Assembly: GCA_002358905.1 (NCBI GenBank)
Contig: DEPT01000063.1
Coordinates: 1-24,111 of the forward strand
Origin: Akkermansiaceae bacterium UBA3385
GTDB lineage: Bacteria; Verrucomicrobiota; Verrucomicrobiia; Verrucomicrobiales; Akkermansiaceae
Length of the DNA: 24,111 nucleotides
Direction of reading: 5' to 3'
Shown: piece after piece, positions 7,247-14,437 of the stretch
Position numbering within the stretch: the first letter of the stretch is position 1
Layout: every line of letters starts with the position of its first letter
The notes under the pieces: generated by a model
Database searches by the model: none
The model's input: only the letters and a program-made list of their open reading frames with translations
Told to the model about the DNA's origin: nothing
Program-made: the position numbers and the translations under genes

Positions 7247-7275
7247 ACTATACACGAACAGACGCCGCTTGTGAA
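7247..7275 (-). promoter_or_regulatory. Promoter of radC-tatD
   Basis: Read on the minus strand: TTCACA (7275-7270), 17-bp spacer, TATAGT (7252-7247), each one base from consensus. Predicted +1 is about 7240, leaving a leader of only about 4 bases before ATG 7236. Confidence 0.6.
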
Positions 7276-7304
7276 GCTAAAACGCTTTGGGGTGAATTAT
7301 TTGC

Positions 7305-7333
7305 TTGCGCTCCGGGGTGTGCGGGTGTAAAAT
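7305..7333 (+). promoter_or_regulatory. Candidate pnp promoter
   Basis: TTGCGC (7305-7310), 17-bp spacer, TAAAAT (7328-7333). Transcription would start near 7340, giving a leader of about 148 bases. The -35 is weak. Confidence 0.45.
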
Positions 7334-7339
7334 GCCCGC

Positions 7340-7487
7340 GGCTCGTTGTTGTTGTGTATCATCAGTGGCGGGTGTGTGGGGCAGGAAGCACGTGATTCTG
7401 CTCCACGGAACCAAAAGAGGCAGCGGCCGGTACCGGCCTCTGGCGGTGCAGATTGGAACCGGCACTTAGAAGAGAAAGAAAATAAAA
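7340..7487 (+). promoter_or_regulatory. Structured 5' leader of pnp
   Basis: About 148 bases with no gene. It contains the 14-base palindrome GGCCGGTACCGGCC (7425-7438), inside a larger GC-rich pairing zone, and a weaker stem near 7381-7402. E. coli pnp is autoregulated through RNase III processing of a leader stem. A comparable role here is inference from position and structure only. Confidence 0.4.
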
Positions 7488-9629
7488 ATGAGTATACATT
7501 CCGTTACTTGTGCCGTTGGCACAAACCCCATCACCATTGAAACGGGCAAGCTTGCCCTTCTGGCCGATGGTGCCGTTACTGTCCGTTGTGGTGATACCGT
7601 GGTGCTGGTCACCGTAGTGAGCGCTACCAAGATTAAGGAAGGTCAGACCTTCTTCCCCCTGTCGGTGGAATACAAGGAGAAGGCCGCTGCCGCAGGTATG
7701 TTCCCCGGTGGTTACTTCAAGCGCGAAGGCCGCCCCACGGAAAAAGAAATCCTGACCTGCCGCATGACGGACCGTCCGCTGCGTCCCATGTTCCCCAAGG
7801 GCTATTTCTACGATACGCAGGTTATCTCCCTGCTGATGGCTGCCGACGGCGAGAATGAGCCGGATATCCTGAGCATCAACGGTGCTTCCGCAGCCTGTGT
7901 GATTTCTGATCTTCCCTTTGCTGAGCCCGTGGGTGCTGTGCGCGTGGGTCGCATCGATGGTGAATTTGTTATCAATCCCACCAATTCCCAGCGTCTGGAG
8001 TCTGACCTCGATCTCGTGTACGCCGGTTCCAAGGATCAGGTTATCATGATTGAAGGTTCCGCCAATGAGCTGCCGGAAGAGGATTTTATTGCCGCCCTGC
8101 GTTTTGCTCAGGAGAACGTGGCCAAGATTTGCGCTGCTCAGGAAGAGCTGCGCGGCATTTGTGGCAAGCCCAAGCGCGAGTATGAGCTGACTCTGGCCAA
8201 GCCTGAGCTGCTCGAAATCGGCTACCAGGTGGCCGGTGACCGCATTGAGGACGCCATTTACGCCCCGAACAAGATTCAGCGTCAGAAGCAGATCGGCGCC
8301 CTGCGTGCAGAGGTTGAGGTTGCTATCAAGGCTGCATACCCCGAGGCTACCGACTTCGACGTAGAGCAGGTGTTCGAATACATTCAGAAGAAGGCTTTCC
8401 GTATCTCCATCATGGAGCAGGGCAAGCGTGCTGATGGCCGCGCCATCAAGCAGCTGCGCCCGCTGCAGGCTGAGGTGAATGTTCTGCCCCCGGTGGTGCA
8501 CGGCTCCGCTCTCTTTGCCCGCGGTGAGACCAAGTCCGTGTGCCTTGCCACGCTGGCTCCCATGGAAGAGAAGCAGTACCTGGATAACTACACCGGTTCT
8601 GTGGATGAGAAACGCTTCATTCTGCACTACAACTTCCCCCCGTTCTCTGTGGGTGAAACCGGCCGTTTCGGTGGTCAGAACCGCCGCGAGATTGGCCACG
8701 GTGCCCTTGCAGAGCGTTCCATTGCTCCCGTGATTCCGGATGAGAATGACTTCCCCTACGCCATCCGCGTATCCTCTGAGATTATGGAATCCAACGGTTC
8801 TACTTCCATGGCTTCCGTATGCGCCGGTACCATGTCCCTGCTGGCAGCCGGTGTGCCGCTGAAACGCCCGGTTTCCGGTATCTCCGTGGGTCTGGTGACG
8901 GAGTTCGAGAATGAGGGTGATCGCGAGCCTAAGCGTTACGAGACGCTGCTCGATATCATTGGTTCTGAGGACTTCTACGGCGATATGGACTTCAAGCTCT
9001 GCGGTTCCTCCGTGGGTGTGACCGGTTATCAGCTGGACCTCAAGCTGCCCGGCATTCCGCTGTATATTCTGGAAGACGCCATTCACCTTGCCCGCAAGGG
9101 CCGCCTGGATGTGCTCGATACCATGAATGCCTGCATCCCCGGCCCTCAGGCCATGAGCCCGAATGCCCCGCGCATCGAGTCTACCAGCATCCCGCAGGAT
9201 CGCATCGGTGAGCTTATCGGCCCCGGCGGTAAGAATATCAAGGCTCTGCAGGCTGAGACCGGCACCGATATCAACATTGAGGAAGACGGCACCGTGCGTA
9301 TCTACGGCAGCCGCCAGGAGGGCGTGGAACGTGCTCTGTACCTCATTGATCGCATGTTCAAGGAAATTGAAGTGGGCGAGACCTACGAGGGTAAGATTGT
9401 ATCCACCAAGGAGTTCGGTGCTTTCATGGAGGTGCTGCCCGGTAAGGATGGCCTTATTCACATCTCTGAACTGGCCGAAGGCCGCACTCAGAAGACTGAG
9501 GATGTGGTGAAGGTTGGTGACATTGTGACGGCCAAGTGCATCGGTATCGATGACAAGGGTCGCGTCAAGATGTCTATGCGTGCTGCTGCTCGTGACCGCA
9601 AGGCAAAGGAAGCAGCAGAGAAGGAATAA
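7488..9629 (+). CDS. pnp: Polyribonucleotide nucleotidyltransferase (PNPase)
   Basis: A trimeric phosphorolytic 3'-5' exoribonuclease that degrades RNA and can add heteropolymeric tails. The full-length 713 aa follow the family order: two RNase PH domains (about 10-230 and 310-545) with the helical domain between, a KH domain (about 555-615, GPGGKNIK at about 577), and an S1 domain (about 620-700, GKIVSTKEFGAFMEV). Catalytic D495 and D501 in SEDFYGDMDFK match E. coli D486 and D492. Codon use is strongly biased, suggesting high expression. The usual upstream partner rpsO (ribosomal protein S15) is absent here. The start ATG follows a purine-rich but not Shine-Dalgarno-like stretch. Confidence 0.98.
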   Translation: MSIHSVTCAVGTNPITIETGKLALLADGAVTVRCGDTVVLVTVVSATKIKEGQTFFPLSVEYKEKAAAAGMFPGGYFKREGRPTEKEILTCRMTDRPLRPMFPKGYFYDTQVISLLMAADGENEPDILSINGASAACVISDLPFAEPVGAVRVGRIDGEFVINPTNSQRLESDLDLVYAGSKDQVIMIEGSANELPEEDFIAALRFAQENVAKICAAQEELRGICGKPKREYELTLAKPELLEIGYQVAGDRIEDAIYAPNKIQRQKQIGALRAEVEVAIKAAYPEATDFDVEQVFEYIQKKAFRISIMEQGKRADGRAIKQLRPLQAEVNVLPPVVHGSALFARGETKSVCLATLAPMEEKQYLDNYTGSVDEKRFILHYNFPPFSVGETGRFGGQNRREIGHGALAERSIAPVIPDENDFPYAIRVSSEIMESNGSTSMASVCAGTMSLLAAGVPLKRPVSGISVGLVTEFENEGDREPKRYETLLDIIGSEDFYGDMDFKLCGSSVGVTGYQLDLKLPGIPLYILEDAIHLARKGRLDVLDTMNACIPGPQAMSPNAPRIESTSIPQDRIGELIGPGGKNIKALQAETGTDINIEEDGTVRIYGSRQEGVERALYLIDRMFKEIEVGETYEGKIVSTKEFGAFMEVLPGKDGLIHISELAEGRTQKTEDVVKVGDIVTAKCIGIDDKGRVKMSMRAAARDRKAKEAAEKE

Positions 9630-9651
9630 AGTCCCTCTCGCAGATATTTCG

Positions 9652-9686
9652 GACCGCCGCCTGATGCTTCGGGCGGCGGTCTTTTT
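9652..9686 (+). terminator. Intrinsic terminator of pnp
   Basis: GACCGCCGCC (9652-9661) pairs perfectly with GGCGGCGGTC (9672-9681) around a 10-nt loop, followed by TTTTT. It lies 22 bases past the pnp stop. Confidence 0.95.
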
Positions 9687-9743
9687 GCTTCATGTTGCGT
9701 TCTATTGAAAAAAAGCGCAAAAAAAACGCGTATCAAGGATTTT

Positions 9744-9780
9744 TTGATTGCATTTGGCGGCGTTCTGGTATAGATATATT
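9744..9780 (+). promoter_or_regulatory. Candidate promoter of the coiled-coil gene pair
   Basis: The AT-rich TATAGATATATT (9769-9780) contains -10 candidates TATAGA and TATATT. Possible -35 elements are TTGATT (9744-9749) and TTGCAT (9748-9753), but the spacers are not ideal. Position after the pnp terminator supports a promoter here; the exact register is uncertain. Confidence 0.35.
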
Positions 9781-9811
9781 AGCGAACAGCTGCAAATTTT
9801 TTACTTACACC

Positions 9812-10651
9812 ATGTGGAAATACATCATCATCGCCGCCGTCGTGCTCTTCCTGGGGGCATGTTTCCTTTTTTATAAGAATAACGAAGCTCTTACCGGTCC
9901 TGAAGGTGAGGTAGCAGCGTTCCAGTCCCAGTTCGATATGGCCAAGAAGAAGGCTGTAGATATCGAAAAGGATAAGGCTATCAAGCGCTATGCCGAGCTT
10001 CGTACTGCCTATTTCAAGCAGCTGAGTGAAAAGTACAATGCTGAGGGTGCTGCGCTTACTGCCGAAGATGCTCCTTTTGATCAGGAAATCAGTAAGGCTA
10101 ATAATGATCTGGAAACTGCAAATGCAGATTTCAAGCGTTACGAAGCGGAGTTCAAGGCATTTCATAAGAATGCTGCAAACGCAGCCAGTGGCGAGGGTGA
10201 GGACGATTCCATGGCAGATGAAAGCCTGCAGGTGATTGGCCAGCGCATTGCAGAGCTGGTGGAGTCCAATAACGCCCTGGAGGCAGAGGCCGCAGCTGAA
10301 GAAAAGATGACAGCTGATCTGGGGACCGAGACGGAGCGCACGATTGCTATGATTGAGGCCGCCAAGAAGCTTGCTTCTGACCGTATGGCACGTCTTTCTC
10401 CGGTGGATCTTAAATGCTCCGTTCTTTCTACGGATCCCACTTGGGACTATGTGCTGCTCGATGGTGGTGTTGATAAGGGAATCGTTATTGGTTCCAGCCT
10501 TGCTGTCATGCGTGGCGGTCAGAAAGTGTGTGAGCTTGTTGTGACTCTGGTGGAAGGAACGAAGGCCAGCTGCGATGTAGTGTACAGTACCATGCGTCCT
10601 GGCGATAAGGTTCGCCCTGGCGATACAGTCGTTTCTGTCCGCAATAAATAA
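9812..10651 (+). CDS. Membrane-anchored coiled-coil protein, paralogue A (unknown function)
   Basis: I do not recognise a named family. The 279-aa protein starts with a hydrophobic segment (residues 4-20) that could be a transmembrane anchor or a lipoprotein signal (LGAC, C17). Long Ala/Glu/Lys-rich helices (about 30-120 and 137-195) with coiled-coil character follow, separated by an acidic GEGEDD linker. A compact beta-rich C-terminal domain (about 200-277) is centred on PTWDYVLLDGGVDKGI and ends in MRPGDKVRPGDTVVSV. The layout is reminiscent of MreC (anchor, coil, beta domain), but no MreC signature is evident. I take ATG 9812; an upstream in-frame start at 9692 would place 40 poor residues before the anchor and overlap the promoter zone. 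The next gene is a likely paralogue. Confidence 0.8.
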   Translation: MWKYIIIAAVVLFLGACFLFYKNNEALTGPEGEVAAFQSQFDMAKKKAVDIEKDKAIKRYAELRTAYFKQLSEKYNAEGAALTAEDAPFDQEISKANNDLETANADFKRYEAEFKAFHKNAANAASGEGEDDSMADESLQVIGQRIAELVESNNALEAEAAAEEKMTADLGTETERTIAMIEAAKKLASDRMARLSPVDLKCSVLSTDPTWDYVLLDGGVDKGIVIGSSLAVMRGGQKVCELVVTLVEGTKASCDVVYSTMRPGDKVRPGDTVVSVRNK

Positions 10652-10677
10652 GAAATTACCTACCTATACCTCAAGAT

Positions 10678-11562
10678 ATGAAAATCTCTCAACTTCTTGC
10701 TTCTATTCTGGTGCTTCTGGCGGGCGGCGCAGCTATCATGTATTCCGCCGATCAGCAGAAGGTTATGGATGTTCTTATTACCATCCATGGTGGTGGCCAG
10801 CAGGTGGATGCCAGTGGTGCAACTGGCTTGCGTAAGCTGAATCTGGATCTTGATGCAGAGCGCGGTACAGTATCTTCCGAGCGTGCTGCTGCGGTGAAGG
10901 GTGCAGAGGCTGCCCGTGTGGAAATGCGTGACAGTCAGATGAAGCGTGATGAGGCTGCAACCAAGCTCGCAGAGCATAAGGAGGCGCTGGATGGTGTTCG
11001 CCGTAAGGTGAAGAACATGGAGGAAAAGGTTGACCAGCTTCGCTCTTCTCTTTCTGCTGCATTGAAGGAACTTAAGGATGCCGCCCCGCTCGACCTTGGT
11101 GAAGGAGCCTCTGCTGAGGATGTGCTGAATGGTATTCGTTCCGTTGTGGAAAGAGAACAGAAGCGCACGGAAGAAATTTCTGCCCGTCTGAATGATTGGA
11201 AGGCGGCTCGTACTGCAGCCACTGAAAAGCTGGCCAAAGAAAAAGTGGAGCTGAACCGTCTCACTGCAGTGAATGATAAGTTCTTTACCGATTATCAGAA
11301 GAATGCTGATGAATACCCGATTCTGGCATCTGACAGCCGTTGGAAGTTCGTGGTGTTCAATGCAGGCCCGGATAGCGGTCTGGTTCCTGGTGATGCAACT
11401 CCTCTGCTGGTGAAGCGTATGGATGAGGTTGTGGCTCCTCTGCGTATCATCTCCGTGTCTAAGGGCATGGTTGTGGCAGAGTATGATCCCAAGAAGCTTG
11501 TGCCTGGTGTGCGTCCCGAGGTGGGAGACCGCGTATTCCGTGTAAAGCCGCTGGGTAACTGA
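10678..11562 (+). CDS. Membrane-anchored coiled-coil protein, paralogue B (unknown function)
   Basis: A 294-aa protein with the same plan as its upstream neighbour. It has an N-terminal hydrophobic segment (about 4-23), a long charged coiled coil (about 55-135 and 150-205), and a C-terminal beta-rich domain (about 213-291). Its SDSRWKFVVFNAGPDSGL aligns with PTWDYVLLDGGVDKGI of paralogue A, and VRPEVGDRVFRV aligns with the end of A. The conserved points are the Trp (W222 here, W211 in A), an aromatic-V-V/L strand, the G-x-D-x-G turn and a closing GD-x-V. The 26-base gap to paralogue A with no terminator, and a strong terminator after B, make this a two-gene operon. A periplasm-facing scaffold or tether is plausible but unproven. 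Confidence 0.8.
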   Translation: MKISQLLASILVLLAGGAAIMYSADQQKVMDVLITIHGGGQQVDASGATGLRKLNLDLDAERGTVSSERAAAVKGAEAARVEMRDSQMKRDEAATKLAEHKEALDGVRRKVKNMEEKVDQLRSSLSAALKELKDAAPLDLGEGASAEDVLNGIRSVVEREQKRTEEISARLNDWKAARTAATEKLAKEKVELNRLTAVNDKFFTDYQKNADEYPILASDSRWKFVVFNAGPDSGLVPGDATPLLVKRMDEVVAPLRIISVSKGMVVAEYDPKKLVPGVRPEVGDRVFRVKPLGN

Positions 11563-11592
11563 TGTTGCCGGCAGGTACACCTAATTATTTTC

Positions 11593-11625
11593 GACACCTG
11601 CCCGAAAAAGGGCAGGTGTCTTTTT
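11593..11625 (+). terminator. Intrinsic terminator of the coiled-coil operon
   Basis: GACACCTGCCC (11593-11603) pairs perfectly with GGGCAGGTGTC (11610-11620) around GAAAAA, followed by TTTTT. It lies about 30 bases after the paralogue B stop. Confidence 0.96.
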
Positions 11626-11649
11626 ATACTGGTTATTCAATAGATAAAA

Positions 11650-11850
11650 ATGAAAACGATACTGATGCTTGCTCCGCTTGCTGCGGTGCTGATGAGTGCC
11701 TGCCAGCCGGCTATGCCGCCTGTTCCGCCAAGCAACCGCACCGTTGTGGAGCCTAAAGGTTCATCTGATGCGGTGAAACCATGGAATAATACCACCCGTA
11801 AGGAGGGTGAAGCTGTGCTTGGGCCGCTTGGTGACATGAATCGTCGCTGA
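11650..11850 (+). CDS. Small putative lipoprotein
   Basis: A 66-aa protein with a textbook lipoprotein signal: MKTILMLAPLAAVLMSAC, with lipobox LMSAC and the acylated Cys at 18. The mature part is 48-49 residues, Pro-rich at the start (PAMPPVPPSNR) and then hydrophilic, with no recognisable domain. It begins 25 bases after the preceding terminator's T-run and ends 8 bases before nth. It is therefore probably the first gene of an operon with nth. Function unknown. Good codon structure and the clear lipobox make it a real gene despite its size. Confidence 0.72.
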   Translation: MKTILMLAPLAAVLMSACQPAMPPVPPSNRTVVEPKGSSDAVKPWNNTTRKEGEAVLGPLGDMNRR

Positions 11851-11858
11851 TTGTACGC

Positions 11859-12476
11859 GTGAGAAGAGCGGAAAAAGCCCGCATCGTGCAAGAGATGTTG
11901 GAATGTGGTATCCCGAATCCGGAGGTGCCGCTCCATCATCACGATGCCTTTACTCTCCTGGTAGCGGTTATGCTTTCCGCCCGTTGTACGGATGCCAGGG
12001 TGAATACTGTGACTCCGGCGCTGTTCGCGCTGGCGCCGGATGCTGCCAGTATGGCGGCATTGGAGTGGCAGCAGGTGCAGCCGCTCATAGCTACCTGTGG
12101 CCTGACGGAAATGAAGGCTCGCCGACTTGTGGAAACCGCCCGCATTCTTGTGGAGAAATACAACGGACAGGTTCCTTCGTCTTTTGAAGCTCTGGAAGCG
12201 CTGCCAGGTGTGGGCCATAAGACGGCCAGCGTGGTAATGAATCAGGCATTTGGTTATCCTGCGTTTCCGGTGGATACGCACATATATCGGTTGGCGCGGC
12301 GCTGGGGCTTGTCTCGCGGGAAGACTGTGGAAGCAGTAGAAGCTGATTTAAAGAAATGCTTCCCCCGGGAAGCCTGGGGAAAGCTGCATTTGCAGATGGT
12401 GCTGTGGGGTCGTTTATATTGTCCTGCTCGTGGGTGTAAGCCCGCCTGCGCTGTTTGCTCGCGCCTTTTGTCATAA
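11859..12476 (+). CDS. nth: Endonuclease III (DNA glycosylase/AP lyase)
   Basis: Removes oxidised pyrimidines and nicks the abasic site in base excision repair. The 205 aa cover the helix-hairpin-helix LPGVGHKTAS, with catalytic K121 (E. coli K120), and D139 in PVDTH (E. coli D138). Start is GTG 11859, 8 bases after the lipoprotein gene. There are two oddities. The Gln of the family's LSAQ-TD motif, which fills the gap left by the flipped base, is Arg (LSARCTD, R42). The [4Fe-4S] cysteines are C188, C193, C197 and C200, spaced C-x4-C-x3-C-x2-C instead of C-x6-C-x2-C-x5-C. The reading frame ends just where the fourth canonical Cys would fall. It is probably still an Nth-type enzyme. Confidence 0.88.
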   Translation: MRRAEKARIVQEMLECGIPNPEVPLHHHDAFTLLVAVMLSARCTDARVNTVTPALFALAPDAASMAALEWQQVQPLIATCGLTEMKARRLVETARILVEKYNGQVPSSFEALEALPGVGHKTASVVMNQAFGYPAFPVDTHIYRLARRWGLSRGKTVEAVEADLKKCFPREAWGKLHLQMVLWGRLYCPARGCKPACAVCSRLLS

Positions 12477-12557
12477 AAAATGGCGTCTTTCCCCTGATTG
12501 TGCTTGACCTTTTGCAGGAAAAAGTAGTTTGATTGGCGGTCATCCGCATTCACAGTC

Positions 12558-12896
12558 ATGCTAGTTTGTCAGTTAAAATCCAAGATTCACCGAGCCATGG
12601 TAACCCGTGGTGATGTGGAGTACGAGGGCAGTATTGAGATTCCGCAGGATTTGGTGGAAGCTGCCGGTCTTTGGGCGGGCGAAAAGGTACTGGTTGCCTC
12701 TGTTACCAGTGGTAACCGTTTTGAAACCTATGTGTTGGTCGGTCCGCCCGGAACAGGGCAGATTATCGTGAATGGTGCAGCAGCTCATCTCATAGGTAAG
12801 GGGGAGCGCATCATTATCATGAGTTTTGCCTGGGATGATAAGCCTATTACGCCTAAACGTGTCATCTGCAACGAATTGAATGAAATTGTTGCCTGA
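12558..12896 (+). CDS. panD: Aspartate 1-decarboxylase precursor
   Basis: Makes beta-alanine from L-aspartate for pantothenate and coenzyme A synthesis, in the cytoplasm as a tetramer. The 112-aa proenzyme self-cleaves between G24 and S25 in YEGS, S25 becoming the pyruvoyl cofactor. K9, R54 and Y58, the substrate and processing residues of the E. coli enzyme, are at identical positions. NGAAAHLI and the IIIMSFA strand are also typical. No other pan genes are nearby. A possible weak promoter (TTGACC at 12504-12509) lies upstream. Confidence 0.96.
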   Translation: MLVCQLKSKIHRAMVTRGDVEYEGSIEIPQDLVEAAGLWAGEKVLVASVTSGNRFETYVLVGPPGTGQIIVNGAAAHLIGKGERIIIMSFAWDDKPITPKRVICNELNEIVA

Positions 12897-12900
12897 TTCC

Positions 12901-12929
12901 TTTACAAAACATTATAACTAAGATATAAT
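12901..12929 (+). promoter_or_regulatory. Leaderless secG promoter
   Basis: TTTACA (12901-12906), a 17-bp spacer and perfect TATAAT (12924-12929). With the last -10 base at -7, +1 falls on 12936, the A of the secG ATG. There is no room for a ribosome-binding site. Confidence 0.8.
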
Positions 12930-12935
12930 TCCGCC

Positions 12936-13388
12936 ATGCTTAACGCCGCTATTTACATTGTTTTCGCCCTGCTTCTCATTGTGTGTGCCCTGCTTCTGCT
13001 GGTCGTGCTCATGCAGCGTCCGAAGCAGGAAGGTCTTGGTGCCGCCTTTGGTGCACAGATGACGGATCAGGCATTCGGTGCGCAGACGACGAACGTGCTC
13101 AAGAAGGGTACAGTTCTGTTCGGTACGCTGTTTATGGTTCTTTGCTTTGTGCTGGCCGTGCTCATGAATGCTCGTTTCCAGCGCAGTAAGTCTGACCTGA
13201 ATGTGAAGCAGGTAGAGGCTCCTGTGACGACTCCTGCCGAGGCTGGTGCTGCTGTTGAGCAGGCTCCGGCTGCTCCGGTGGAGAATCTGGAGAATCTTGC
13301 TCCGGCTCCTGCTGCAGAAGGTGAAGGCCCTGTGCCTGCTCCGACTCCGGCTGTGGATGCTGCTCCGGCAGAACAACCCGCCGCTTAA
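12936..13388 (+). CDS. secG: Preprotein translocase subunit SecG
   Basis: Small inner-membrane partner of SecYE that assists protein export. Two transmembrane helices (about 4-26 and 58-78) flank the conserved loop VVLMQRPKQEGLGAAFG, as in the family. The 150-aa protein is longer than most SecG because of a C-terminal tail (about 92-150) made almost wholly of Ala, Pro and Glu with some Val and Thr. Such a tail is probably disordered. Transcription is predicted to start at the ATG itself. The next gene follows 14 bases later, so secG probably heads an operon. Confidence 0.93.
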   Translation: MLNAAIYIVFALLLIVCALLLLVVLMQRPKQEGLGAAFGAQMTDQAFGAQTTNVLKKGTVLFGTLFMVLCFVLAVLMNARFQRSKSDLNVKQVEAPVTTPAEAGAAVEQAPAAPVENLENLAPAPAAEGEGPVPAPTPAVDAAPAEQPAA

Positions 13389-13402
13389 TCCCGGAATTGA
13401 CC

Positions 13403-14437
13403 ATGGTTATGCAGTTCGGTAGCACTACAGAGTTGAATGCCGAGGCTGCAAACGCCGCGGTGCAGGGTACTTTGCTGGCGCAGGTGACTCAGAAAACAAC
13501 TCGCTCCACAAAGACCGGTAAGCCCTTTCTTGAAATCGTGCTGGCAGATGCTGCCGGCACGGTTTCGTTTAAAATCTGGGAGACTGCACCCTGGTATCTG
13601 GATTTCGATGCGCTGGAGGTGCCGTCCGGCGTTGCTGTGACCGGTCAGTGGCAGTTGAGTCAGTATGGTATGGAATTGGGGGATGCTGATGTGCGCCCGC
13701 TTTCTCCGGCAGAGGAGGAACAGGTATTGACTGGGAGTCCGGAACTTGTGTCTCGTCAGCAGACTGATTGGGAAGCTATCTGCTCCTATGTGGCGGGTAT
13801 GAAGGACCCTCGCCTGGCTGCTGTTTGTGGCTTGTTTCTGCAACAGCAGGAAAAGCGCTTTCGCCGTGCTGCTGCTGCACGAAATTTTCACCATGCCCGC
13901 CGTGGTGGGTTGGTGGAGCATATAGCCAGCGTGATGCGTGTTGCGGATGCCCTTTGCAGCGTATATCCGGAACGGTTAAATCGTGATTTGGTGCTGGCGG
14001 GTGCCCTGTTGCATGATTGCGGCAAGATTGTAGAGAATGACTATGAGGAGCATAGTCTCGAAATGCCTTATTCTGAATCCGGTGAGTTGCTGGGGCACAT
14101 TCCCGTGGGTATTGAGATAATCAATAAGCTCTGGCGGGATATGATGACTCCCGAGCGCCGCGCTGACTGGAAAGCATTGCAGCCTGCATCTGAGCAGGTG
14201 CGTTTGCATCTGCTGCATCTCGTCGCTTCGCATCATGGTCTGTTGGAGTATGGTTCGCCTGTGCTGCCGAAAGTGCCGGAGGCGCTTATCCTGCACCATG
14301 CTGATAATGTGGATGCGAAAATGGAAATGTTCCGCGCTGCGTATGAAAGTGCGGCAATGTTGTCAGAGCGAGTTGTGCAGAGAAAGTCGCCGATGCAGAC
14401 CAACGTGGTGTTGCCCTTGCCGGTGGTTCAGTCATGA
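13403..14437 (+). CDS. YhaM-like OB-fold/HD-domain 3'-5' exoribonuclease
   Basis: The 344-aa protein has the YhaM layout: an N-terminal OB-fold nucleic-acid domain (about 18-100) followed by an HD phosphohydrolase domain (about 155-325). The metal-binding pattern is clear: GGLVEHIASV (H173), LLHDCGKI (H204, D205), GHIPVG (H232), VASHHG (H277, H278) and HHADNVDAKM (D301). YhaM of Bacillus trims RNA and single-stranded DNA from the 3' end. Start is taken as ATG 13403; ATG 13409 is also possible, and a TTG at 13397 is less likely. It lies 14 bases after secG and overlaps the next gene as ATGA, so the three are probably cotranscribed. The biochemical role is inferred from layout. Confidence 0.8.
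   Translation: MVMQFGSTTELNAEAANAAVQGTLLAQVTQKTTRSTKTGKPFLEIVLADAAGTVSFKIWETAPWYLDFDALEVPSGVAVTGQWQLSQYGMELGDADVRPLSPAEEEQVLTGSPELVSRQQTDWEAICSYVAGMKDPRLAAVCGLFLQQQEKRFRRAAAARNFHHARRGGLVEHIASVMRVADALCSVYPERLNRDLVLAGALLHDCGKIVENDYEEHSLEMPYSESGELLGHIPVGIEIINKLWRDMMTPERRADWKALQPASEQVRLHLLHLVASHHGLLEYGSPVLPKVPEALILHHADNVDAKMEMFRAAYESAAMLSERVVQRKSPMQTNVVLPLPVVQS

Noticed and set aside
7362..9461. A 699-codon open frame antisense to pnp
   Set aside because: Same codon-bias artefact; low-complexity translation and no start signals.
9692..9811. Upstream extension of coiled-coil paralogue A
   Set aside because: It starts just past the pnp terminator, spans the -10-like region and adds residues before a natural anchor.
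12455..12490. Frameshift in nth as an established error
   Set aside because: Shifting frame would give a nearby Cys, but spacing would still be off and the given frame ends cleanly; left as a point to check.
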